A stretch of DNA of 11,740 bases from Rhodospirillaceae bacterium (GTDB taxonomy: Bacteria; Pseudomonadota; Alphaproteobacteria; Rhodospirillales; Magnetovibrionaceae): positions 1 through 11,740 of the forward strand of contig JAOUJU010000028.1 of assembly GCA_029883045.1 (NCBI GenBank), in the 5' to 3' direction. This document shows positions 1-6,542 of the stretch, one piece after another. The notes below the pieces were generated by a model, which saw only the letters and a list, made by a program, of their open reading frames with translations, made no database searches and had not been told where the DNA came from. A program made the translations under genes and the position numbers. Within the stretch, counting starts at the first letter, position 1. Every line of letters starts with the position of its first letter.

Positions 1-1
1 A

Positions 2-1792
2 GTAGCCTGCGAGCAAACTGGTTATAGTCGCGATGAATTATTGAACATAAACGTTGCCCAATTGGATGTCGCAATAGATTTTGATAATTTGCGCGAAACA
101 TGGGATATGGGCGAGGCTAACCCCGCAGAATACCCCCTAACTTTAGAAAGCGCGCACCAACGCAAGGACGGAACGATTTTCCCGATTGAGGTTCGCGTAA
201 GCTTGCTTCCTGCAGAAAAAGGCTATCTGTTTATTGCCGTGGTTCGCGATACCAGCGATCGCCTTGATACCGAGCGCGAACTTGAATTTCAAAAAAAGGC
301 ACTTGATGAGCATGCCATTGTTTCCATTGCTGATGTCAGGGGCGACATAATTTATGTTAATGATAAATTCTGCGAAATAAGTGGATATTCACGTGAAGAA
401 CTAATGGGCAATAACCACCGTATCGTGAAAAGCGATTTTCATTCACCCAAATTTTATAAAGAAATGTGGGATAGTATAACCAGCGGTAATTCGTGGCGCG
501 GTGAAATAAAAAATCTAAAAAAAGGCGGCGGTTTTTATTGGGTTGATGCGACTATCGTTCCGTTCCTCAATGAAAAGGGAAAACCGTTTAAATACGTTGC
601 CATTCGCACCGATATTACCGAACGGGTAAACGCCAAAGAAGATGCCGAAACTGCCAACCGGGCAAAATCTGAATTTCTTTCATCCATGAGCCACGAATTG
701 CGCACCCCATTGAACGCAATTGTCGGTTTCAGCCAGTTGTTGGAAACAGATCCGGATAATCCGCTGTCGCAAGATCAGCTTGAATCGATTGGGCAGATAC
801 AAAAAGGTGGCGAACACTTGTTATCGCTAATTAATGAAATTCTTGATTTAGCTAAAATTGAATCTGGCAGGCTTGGTATATCAATGGAAAGCGTGGTTCC
901 AAATGATGTGGTGCAATCTAGCCTTAATATGGCGCGCGAACTTGCCAAGAAAAACAATGTAGTGGTTATTGATAATTGCCTCGAACGTATGAACGCTGCC
1001 GACCCTTGTGCGGTTATGGTTGATCAGAACCGATTGCGCCAAGTATTGCTCAACCTTTTATCCAATGCGGTCAAATACAACCGCGAAGGCGGCAAGGTGA
1101 CATTTGATTGTAAAAAGGTAGATAACAATCGTATGCGTTTTATCATTAGCGATACCGGCATTGGTATTCCCAAAGAAGTGCAAGATGAAATGTTTGTTCC
1201 GTTTCACCGCCTTAGTGCCGAAAACACAGCGATTGAAGGAACCGGAATTGGGCTTACCATTACCAAAAAACTAGTTGAACTGATGGATGGTGAAATTGGT
1301 TTTACTAGCGCCAAAGACGAAGGGTCTGAATTTTGGGTTGAATTTGCATTAGCGAACAAAGTTGCTGCTGATGAAAAAATTGATAGCAACCCGCCCAGCA
1401 ATATGGACCTGCAATCAGGGGAAAATAGCGCCACGGTTCTTTACGTTGAAGACAATCCAGCCAACCTGAAGCTAATGGAAAAAGTATTTAAGCGGCTATC
1501 TAATATTCGCATGATTACCGCCCATAACGCCGAAATAGGGTTAGTAATGGCCGAACAAGAAAGACCAGACCTTGTATTGATGGATATAAATTTGCCCGGT
1601 ATGGATGGTGTGCAGGCGCTAGAAGAAATGAAAAAATCTGAAACCCTGCGCCATATTCCGGTAATAGCCGTTTCTGCCAATGCCATGCCACATGATGTAG
1701 AGCGCGCAATGAATGCAGGTTTCAAAGACTATATTACAAAACCATTTCAAATCGAAGAAATTTTGGCTGCCGTAAAATCGCAATTGTCATAG
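2..1792 (+). CDS. Hybrid sensor histidine kinase, PAS-PAS-HisKA-HATPase-REC (5' end outside window)
   Basis: The frame is open from base 2, so the true start is upstream and 596 residues are visible. Numbering from base 2: the end of one PAS domain (about 1-85), a complete second PAS (about 96-208, with GYSREEL and closing DITER), then a HisKA dimerisation/phosphoacceptor domain with H-box SHELRTPLN (His231). The HATPase domain follows with an N-box (LLNLLSNAVKYN, Asn355), G1 box SDTGIGIP (Asp384) and G2 box GTGIGLT (413-418). A C-terminal receiver domain (about 478-596) has the acidic pocket VEDN, phosphoacceptor Asp528 (LMDINLPG) and the TKP lysine. No membrane segment is visible in this part. 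There is no DNA-binding output domain, so phosphate is expected to pass from His231 to Asp528 and on to an unseen phosphotransfer protein. The signal is unknown. The gene converges on the nuclease gene with 26 bp between stops; no clear terminator hairpin is seen there. Confidence 0.95.
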   Translation, partial: VACEQTGYSRDELLNINVAQLDVAIDFDNLRETWDMGEANPAEYPLTLESAHQRKDGTIFPIEVRVSLLPAEKGYLFIAVVRDTSDRLDTERELEFQKKALDEHAIVSIADVRGDIIYVNDKFCEISGYSREELMGNNHRIVKSDFHSPKFYKEMWDSITSGNSWRGEIKNLKKGGGFYWVDATIVPFLNEKGKPFKYVAIRTDITERVNAKEDAETANRAKSEFLSSMSHELRTPLNAIVGFSQLLETDPDNPLSQDQLESIGQIQKGGEHLLSLINEILDLAKIESGRLGISMESVVPNDVVQSSLNMARELAKKNNVVVIDNCLERMNAADPCAVMVDQNRLRQVLLNLLSNAVKYNREGGKVTFDCKKVDNNRMRFIISDTGIGIPKEVQDEMFVPFHRLSAENTAIEGTGIGLTITKKLVELMDGEIGFTSAKDEGSEFWVEFALANKVAADEKIDSNPPSNMDLQSGENSATVLYVEDNPANLKLMEKVFKRLSNIRMITAHNAEIGLVMAEQERPDLVLMDINLPGMDGVQALEEMKKSETLRHIPVIAVSANAMPHDVERAMNAGFKDYITKPFQIEEILAAVKSQLS

Positions 1793-1818
1793 CGCTGACT
1801 GCATATTTTTTGGGTTTT

Positions 1819-3198
1819 TTACAAAGTAATTTTTTCCAAATATTTTGGTATATGGCATTTCCATCCCAAATCATTTTTTATGCGCGCAGCCAGCGCATTC
1901 GATGACTTTTCTTCACCGTGGTTTATGAAGGTAATTTCTGGTGGGTGATCAAATGTTTTCAACCAACGCATTATGTCTTTTTCGTCAGCATGGGCTGAAA
2001 GCATATCAAGATTAAGCACCTGGGCGCGCACCGCAATATTACGCCCATGAATTTTAGTAGACTTTGCTCCGGCCAATATTTTTTCACCGCGTGTTCCCTC
2101 CGCCTGGTAGCCAGCAAACATTATTGTATTTCGTTCATCACCAATATAATGCTTTAAATGATGCAAAATCCTTCCACCGGTGGCCATGCCACTAGCGGAA
2201 ATAATTACTTTTGGCATGCTATTTGCGTTTAATGCTTTTGATTCTTCAGCGCTGTGAACATATTTCGCCACCGCGCATACTCTTTTGGCCTCATCCTCGC
2301 TCAAATGATGTAGCTCGCTATTGCGACGGAACAATTCACTAGCATCAATCGCCATCGGGCTATCAAGAAAAACAGGAATATTAGGAATTTTATTTTCGTT
2401 TTTTAGCTTCATTAGGCAATACATAAGCAACTGCGCTCGCCCGACAGCAAACGAAGGTATTATTATGCTTCCACCGCGGGCGCTGGTGGTGTTTATCACC
2501 TCGGCCATTATGTCTTCGGCAGATGTTCCATCATGGTTACGCCCGCCATAGGTTGATTCAACCACCAACACATCAATCTTGCCCCCGGGGTGCGGTTCAA
2601 CCATTACAGGATCGTCATAGCGACCCAAATCGCCGGAAAAAAGTATTTTTTTGCCGGGCGCTTTTTCGTCGGTAATTTCAACAAGCGCATTTGCCGCACC
2701 CAATATGTGTCCGGCAGGGCGAAAACCAATTTTTATATTGGGCAAGATGTTTTCATATGTATGCATTTTCCATGAACGAAACCGCTCAAGGCTTTTTCTT
2801 GCATCGTTTTCCGTATACAGCGGTAAAGCTGGGGCGTGCTTAGAAAATTTATAGCGGTTGGCAATATCGGCATCGCGTTCATGCAAGAAACCGCTGTCGG
2901 GTAATAAAATTTCACAAAGGTCGCACGTTCCATGGGTTGCGTGAATAGTGCCGGAAAATCCGTTTTTTACCAAAAGCGGAATATATCCTGAATGGTCAAT
3001 ATGGGCATGGGTCAGCACAACAGCATCTACATCGGTTGGGCGAATCGGCAAGGCAGCCCAGTTAAGCAGACGTAAACTTTTTAATCCCTGAAACAGACCG
3101 CAATCCACCAGTACCCGCGACCCTGCGTGTTCTATTAGCGTTTTGGAACCGGTAACAGTTCCCGCCGCACCAAGAAATGTAATGCTGGTTTTGTTCAT
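1819..3198 (-). CDS. Metallo-beta-lactamase-fold beta-CASP ribonuclease-like protein with RMMBL C-terminus
   Basis: A full-length 459-residue member of the metallo-beta-lactamase/beta-CASP family (YSH1/CPSF73-like group in bacteria). The zinc-binding motif HAHIDH lies at residues 64-69 (His64, His66, Asp68, His69). Further ligands are His164 in PAGHILGA and Asp190 in FSGDLGR. The beta-CASP part shows VVESTYGGR (about 212-220), ISASGMATGGR (about 333-343) and AGYQAEGTRG. The C-terminal RMMBL part shows LSAHAD (His403) and NHGEE (His427). Family members are zinc-dependent RNA nucleases; the target here is unknown. No signal peptide, so cytoplasmic. The ATG at 3198 is chosen because the family N-terminus (TFLGAAGTVTGS) begins at once. 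No convincing Shine-Dalgarno precedes it, so it may be weakly translated or near-leaderless. Divergent from the dehydrogenase across 62 bp. Confidence 0.93.
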   Translation of the reverse strand: MNKTSITFLGAAGTVTGSKTLIEHAGSRVLVDCGLFQGLKSLRLLNWAALPIRPTDVDAVVLTHAHIDHSGYIPLLVKNGFSGTIHATHGTCDLCEILLPDSGFLHERDADIANRYKFSKHAPALPLYTENDARKSLERFRSWKMHTYENILPNIKIGFRPAGHILGAANALVEITDEKAPGKKILFSGDLGRYDDPVMVEPHPGGKIDVLVVESTYGGRNHDGTSAEDIMAEVINTTSARGGSIIIPSFAVGRAQLLMYCLMKLKNENKIPNIPVFLDSPMAIDASELFRRNSELHHLSEDEAKRVCAVAKYVHSAEESKALNANSMPKVIISASGMATGGRILHHLKHYIGDERNTIMFAGYQAEGTRGEKILAGAKSTKIHGRNIAVRAQVLNLDMLSAHADEKDIMRWLKTFDHPPEITFINHGEEKSSNALAARIKNDLGWKCHIPKYLEKITL

Positions 3199-3260
3199 GC
3201 AATGATTCTATATGTTTTTAATCAAAGTGATAACAAAATGTATTTTCAAGGTTATAACAC

Positions 3261-4229
3261 ATGCGCAATAAACCAGTAATTCTTGTGACCAGAAAATTAC
3301 CGCAAGCGGTAGAAGAAAGGCTGCAAAGGGACTACCAGCCAATTCTTAACCCCAGCGACAGGCTTTATAGCGATGACGAGCTTATTGAGATATCGGCTGG
3401 CGTTGACGCCATTATGCCATGTCATACGGAAAAATTTACCGCCGATGTAATTGCGCGGTTACCTGCAAATGTCAGGGCGATTGCTAATTTTTCTGTCGGT
3501 TATGACCACGTTGATGTGGCGGCAGCTAAAGCAAAGGGAATTATTGTAACAAATACGCCTGATGTACTAAGCGATGCCACGGCTGAAATAGCAATATTAT
3601 TGATGCTTGGCGCAGCCCGGCGCGCAAGCGAGGGCGAAAGAATTATGCGTGCAGGCAAATGGAAAGACTGGTCGCCCGCATTCATGGTAGGGCGCCAGGT
3701 TACCGAAAAACGTTTTGGTATAATCGGCATGGGTCGGGTTGGCCAGGTTGTGGCAGAGCGTGCCCGTGGTTTTGGCATGGATATACATTATTATAATAGA
3801 AAACGTTTAGATGGCGATTTGGAAAAAGGGGCCACCTATCATGAAACGGTTGAAGACTTGCTTCCCAATGCTGATGTTTTATCCGTTCATTGTCCGGCAA
3901 CGCCAGATACCATGGGGCTTTTAAATAGCGAACGATTAAGTTTGTTGCCCGATGGTGCCATTGTGGTAAACACCGCGCGCGGCGGCGTTATAGACGATGA
4001 TGCGCTGGTTGCAGCGTTAAAATCGGGCAAGGTGTATGGTGCCGGGCTTGATGTGTTTAACGGAGAGCCGGAAAACATTCACCCCGGCTATATTGATCTG
4101 GAAAATGTGTTTTTGCTGCCTCACATAGGTAGCGCCACAGAAGAAACCCGCGATGCCATGGGATTCCGTGCCCTTGATAACTTGGACGCCATATTTTCCG
4201 GTGCCGAGCCCCGCGATAGGGTTGCATAA
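3261..4229 (+). CDS. D-2-hydroxyacid dehydrogenase (glyoxylate/hydroxypyruvate reductase-like)
   Basis: Encodes a 322-residue NAD(P)-dependent D-isomer-specific 2-hydroxyacid dehydrogenase, the usual family length. Visible are the N-terminal catalytic-lobe signature NFSVGYDHVD, the Rossmann dinucleotide loop GMGRVG (156-161), and the catalytic Arg240 (NTARGG), Glu269 (VFNGEP) and His288 (LPHIGSAT). The family reversibly reduces 2-oxoacids to D-2-hydroxyacids. The sequence resembles glyoxylate/hydroxypyruvate reductases (GhrB-like) and related 2-ketogluconate reductases, but substrate cannot be settled here. Cytoplasmic, with no signal peptide. An AAGG lies 9 bp before the ATG. It may be monocistronic, since 435 bp separates it from the TRAP genes. 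If that transporter carries 2-oxo- or 2-hydroxy-acids the two could be linked metabolically, but this is inference only. Confidence 0.93.
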   Translation: MRNKPVILVTRKLPQAVEERLQRDYQPILNPSDRLYSDDELIEISAGVDAIMPCHTEKFTADVIARLPANVRAIANFSVGYDHVDVAAAKAKGIIVTNTPDVLSDATAEIAILLMLGAARRASEGERIMRAGKWKDWSPAFMVGRQVTEKRFGIIGMGRVGQVVAERARGFGMDIHYYNRKRLDGDLEKGATYHETVEDLLPNADVLSVHCPATPDTMGLLNSERLSLLPDGAIVVNTARGGVIDDDALVAALKSGKVYGAGLDVFNGEPENIHPGYIDLENVFLLPHIGSATEETRDAMGFRALDNLDAIFSGAEPRDRVA

Positions 4230-4240
4230 GCATCCCTTTA

Positions 4241-4259
4241 TTCAATGCAGCGTATTGAA
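4241..4259. repeat. Short AT-rich inverted repeat after the dehydrogenase gene
   Basis: TTCAAT (4241-4246) and ATTGAA (4254-4259) form a 6-bp inverted repeat around a 7-base loop, 12 bases after the dehydrogenase stop. The stem is too short and AT-rich to call a terminator with confidence, although T-rich sequence follows within about 15 bases. Its outer arms match the ends of the longer palindrome at 4511-4542. Confidence 0.3.
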
Positions 4260-4312
4260 AATAAACAATAATTTTTATAAAAAACAAATTTTCCGCTTAG
4301 CAATACTTTGCG

Positions 4313-4341
4313 TTGACGATGTATAAAGCTATACGTATTGT
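4313..4341 (+). promoter_or_regulatory. Candidate sigma70-type promoter for the TRAP operon
   Basis: A -35-like TTGACG (4313-4318) and a -10-like TATTGT (4336-4341) are spaced by 17 bases. The -35 matches consensus at five of six positions and the -10 at four of six. The spacer contains a small palindrome, GTAT-AAAGCT-ATAC (4321-4334), where a regulator could bind. Transcription would start near 4348. This is a pattern call only. Confidence 0.4.
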
Positions 4342-4510
4342 CGATTTGTATCTGCGGCAAGTTAGCTGCGGGTACGCAAGGACTTCCCCATCCTTAATCC
4401 AGTAAATATCCTTTATTTATATGGTTTTGGTTGGGTGGCCAGCAGTTTGCGCCCATCTGGTTTTGCCATGATCGACCGGGCCAAGACGGAATTTCTAAAA
4501 GGTTATGGCA

Positions 4511-4542
4511 TTCAATGTACATACTCGATTATGTGCATTGAA
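4511..4542 (+). promoter_or_regulatory. Long palindrome / 13-bp RNA hairpin in the TRAP leader
   Basis: Left arm TTCAATGTACATA (4511-4523) and right arm TATGTGCATTGAA (4530-4542) are complementary at 12 of 13 positions. The thirteenth would be a U-G wobble in RNA, so a continuous 13-bp stem with a 6-base loop can form. The loop is CTCGAT, with TCGA at the exact dyad centre, so as DNA it is also a two-fold symmetric site of about 32 bp, the type bound by dimeric regulators. No T-run follows, which argues against a simple intrinsic terminator. It lies about 120 bp before the binding-protein start. Confidence 0.55.
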
Positions 4543-4548
4543 AGTAGT

Positions 4549-4572
4549 TTTCCACCGTTTTTTTGGTGGAAA
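4549..4572 (+). promoter_or_regulatory. Second leader hairpin with T-rich loop
   Basis: TTTCCACC (4549-4556) and GGTGGAAA (4565-4572) form a perfect 8-bp inverted repeat around an 8-base loop of one G and seven Ts. It starts 6 bases after the larger palindrome. Because the Ts lie in the loop rather than after the stem it is not a standard terminator. It may be a structural element of the leader RNA. Confidence 0.5.
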
Positions 4573-4648
4573 TGGTTGAAAAGACTTTCTTTTCACTGTC
4601 TTATGTTTGGCAGTAAATGCCTTTATATAGATGGGGTAATAATTTTTT

Positions 4649-4654
4649 GGGAGG
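4649..4654 (+). promoter_or_regulatory. Strong Shine-Dalgarno of the TRAP binding-protein gene
   Basis: GGGAGG lies 10 bases before the ATG at 4665. It decides that start over in-frame alternatives upstream (for example near 4617), which would put extra residues ahead of an otherwise typical Tat signal peptide. Confidence 0.7.
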
Positions 4655-4664
4655 TTATTTAATT

Positions 4665-5846
4665 ATGACTAAAGAAATCAAAACAGAAAACGACAAGGCG
4701 GTTTCACGCCGTAAGTTTCTGAAAACTGGTGGCGTAGTTGCCGCCGCTGGTGCCGCTACCGTTGCTTTGGCAGCTTGCGGTAAAAAAGAAGAAAAATCAG
4801 AAAAAATGGCGGCACCTGCCGTTGTAACCAAAGCAGCTGACGTACTTAAAGTGCAAGCAGCATGGGGCGGCGGTATCTTCCTTGAATTCGCACAGGATTA
4901 TGCTGATCGCGTGAACAAAATGGCTGGCGGTTCAATGAAGATTGAATTGTTGGGTGTTGATGCCGTTGTAAAAACCGGTGAAATGCAAACAGCTGTTCAC
5001 AAAGGTGTTCTAGATGGCGCGCACATGGTTACCGCTTATTGGTATTCTAAATCTGCTGTTGCCTCACTGTTCGGTACAGGTCCTTGCTTTGGCTGGTCAG
5101 CCAATGAATTGCTAGGCTGGATTCAGTATGGTGGTGGACGCGATCTGTATTATGAACTTATGCATGATATGCTGAAACTTGACCTAGTTGGCTTCTTCAC
5201 TGGCCCAATGCCAGCGCAGCCACTTGGTTGGTTCAAAGAGCAGATTAAAGATTCTTCACAAATGAAGGGCCTTAAATATCGTACAGTTGGCCTTGCTGCT
5301 GACGTTTTGCAGGAAATGGGCATGTCTGTTGTTCAGCTTCCCGGTGGCGAAATTCAGCCTGCTATGAAATCTGGCTTGATTGACGCTGCTGAATTTAATA
5401 ACCCGACATCTGATAAAGATTTCGGCATGCAGGACGTTTCAAAGCATTATCATCTTGCAAGTTTCCACCAATCGCAGGAATCTTTCGAAATCATCTTCAA
5501 CAAAACCCGCTTTGACAAACTATCGTCAGAACAGCAGGCCATTCTTGAATATGCTTCCGAAGCTGCTTCTTCCGATATGGCATGGAAAGCCATGGAACGC
5601 TATTCAGCCGATCTGGTTACACTGAAAACCGAACACGGTGTAAACGTTTACCGTACACCGGATTCAGTTATGGCCGAACAGCTAAAAGCTTGGGACATTG
5701 TGGTTGACCGCATGAGCGCGGCTGATCCGTTCTTTGCCAAGGTTGTTGCTTCGCAGAAAAAATGGGCTCAGCGTTATGGCGCTTATCAGCTTCAGAATTC
5801 TCCGAACTATCGCCTTGCTTACGAACATTATTACGGCGCACTGTAG
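4665..5846 (+). CDS. TRAP transporter substrate-binding protein, DctP/TakP (FcbT1) type, Tat signal with lipobox
   Basis: Encodes a 393-residue extracytoplasmic binding protein that delivers a solute, usually a carboxylate, to the TRAP permease. The N-terminus has the twin-arginine motif SRRKFLK (14-20), a hydrophobic Ala/Gly/Val stretch and a lipobox ALAAC with Cys38, followed by a charged Lys/Glu linker. The mature part matches the TakP/FcbT1 group (COG4663). It contains the block ending GPMPAQPLGWF (Gln185), the conserved carboxylate-binding Arg206 in KYRTVG, and PGGEI followed by IDAAEFNNP (Glu243-Phe244). In TakP, as I recall, the equivalent Gln, Arg and Glu-Trp hold a 2-oxoacid and a sodium ion; here the Trp is Phe. 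First gene of the TRAP operon, followed by a stable hairpin and the small permease. Codon use looks more biased than in the neighbours, consistent with high expression. The substrate is unknown. Confidence 0.93.
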   Translation: MTKEIKTENDKAVSRRKFLKTGGVVAAAGAATVALAACGKKEEKSEKMAAPAVVTKAADVLKVQAAWGGGIFLEFAQDYADRVNKMAGGSMKIELLGVDAVVKTGEMQTAVHKGVLDGAHMVTAYWYSKSAVASLFGTGPCFGWSANELLGWIQYGGGRDLYYELMHDMLKLDLVGFFTGPMPAQPLGWFKEQIKDSSQMKGLKYRTVGLAADVLQEMGMSVVQLPGGEIQPAMKSGLIDAAEFNNPTSDKDFGMQDVSKHYHLASFHQSQESFEIIFNKTRFDKLSSEQQAILEYASEAASSDMAWKAMERYSADLVTLKTEHGVNVYRTPDSVMAEQLKAWDIVVDRMSAADPFFAKVVASQKKWAQRYGAYQLQNSPNYRLAYEHYYGAL

Positions 5847-5878
5847 GCGCGCGTTAGATTGTTCTAAGTCCGAACTGG

Positions 5879-5909
5879 GGGGCGACGCTATATTTATTTG
5901 CGTCGCCCC
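5879..5909 (+). promoter_or_regulatory. GC-rich intergenic hairpin between binding-protein and permease genes
   Basis: GGGGCGACGC (5879-5888) and GCGTCGCCCC (5900-5909) form a perfect 10-bp GC-rich stem around an 11-base AT-rich loop. It starts 32 bases after the binding-protein stop. No T-run follows, so it is more likely a partial terminator or an mRNA 3'-end stabiliser than a complete stop signal. That would give much more binding protein than permease, as is common in binding-protein-dependent transport operons. Confidence 0.65.
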
Positions 5910-5951
5910 ATCAGTTTGATACATAATTTCCCCTTACCCAAGGTTGTGGGC

Positions 5952-6542
5952 ATGACCAAAATATTACACTTTATAGATAGCTTAAGCGCATGGACCGGCA
6001 GGGCCTTTTCATGGTGTATCGTAGTTTTGACTTTTTCCACCTGTTATGAAGTTTTTGTCCGCTACGTTCTTAATAGCCCAACTGTTTGGGCATTTGACAT
6101 GAGCATCCAAATGTATGGCGCACTGTTCATGATGTCTGGCGCTTATGCGCTTTCACAAGACGCCCATGTGCGCGGTGATGTTATTTATCGTCTTATGCCA
6201 AATAAGGTTCAGGCCAGCATTGACCTAGTTTTATACACTTTGTTTTTGGCGCCAGGTGCTATTGCTCTTATTTATTATGGTTATGGTTTTGCGTCCGATT
6301 CATGGTTCTACAAAGAGGTGAGCTGGTTTAGCCCATCGCGCATTCAGATTTATTTCTTTAAAACCCTTATCCCAATTTCCGGAACCCTTGTTCTATTACA
6401 AGGTATTGCCGAGGGTATCCGCTGTATACAGTGCATTCGTACTGGCGTATGGCCGGAACGCCTACATGACGTACAGGAAACCGAAACTATGCTTCTTCAT
6501 GAAAAAGAAGACCTTCACAACATTGAAAGAGCAATGAAATGA
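5952..6542 (+). CDS. TRAP transporter small permease (DctQ / FcbT2 type)
   Basis: Encodes a 196-residue inner-membrane protein with four hydrophobic segments at about residues 18-40, 52-68, 88-110 and 132-154, as usual for DctQ. The conserved region YEVFVRYVLNSPTVW followed by SQDAHVRGDV (about 32-77) is typical of the family. DctQ pairs with the large subunit in solute transport driven by a sodium gradient. The start at ATG 5952 is preferred: AAGG lies 8 bases upstream, whereas the in-frame upstream codon near 5898 falls inside the intergenic hairpin. The C-terminal tail after residue 165 is hydrophilic and charged. Its stop overlaps the start of the large permease (ATGA), indicating translational coupling. 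Confidence 0.92.
   Translation: MTKILHFIDSLSAWTGRAFSWCIVVLTFSTCYEVFVRYVLNSPTVWAFDMSIQMYGALFMMSGAYALSQDAHVRGDVIYRLMPNKVQASIDLVLYTLFLAPGAIALIYYGYGFASDSWFYKEVSWFSPSRIQIYFFKTLIPISGTLVLLQGIAEGIRCIQCIRTGVWPERLHDVQETETMLLHEKEDLHNIERAMK

Larger units (their letters stand above)
4230..4664 (+). other. Non-coding region upstream of the TRAP operon
   Basis: There are 435 bp between the dehydrogenase stop and the binding-protein start. No credible gene is seen. The region contains a weak AT-rich inverted repeat just after the dehydrogenase, a sigma70-like promoter candidate near 4313-4341, a long near-perfect palindrome at 4511-4542 and a hairpin at 4549-4572 (each listed separately). If transcription starts near 4348, the operon has a leader of about 315 nt, long enough for post-transcriptional control. 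I could not match the leader to a riboswitch class I know. Confidence 0.6.

Noticed and set aside
4241..4275. Intrinsic terminator of the dehydrogenase
   Set aside because: The stem is only 6 AT-rich bp and the T-rich part does not follow directly; kept only as an inverted repeat.
4435..4662. 75-residue open frame in the gap before the TRAP operon
   Set aside because: It spans the palindrome and hairpin, lacks a ribosome site, has an unusual Trp/Phe/Cys-rich composition and runs into the binding-protein ribosome site; best read as leader sequence.
5898..5951. Upstream start for the small permease
   Set aside because: The codon falls within the intergenic hairpin and the added residues do not resemble the family; ATG 5952 has a better ribosome site.
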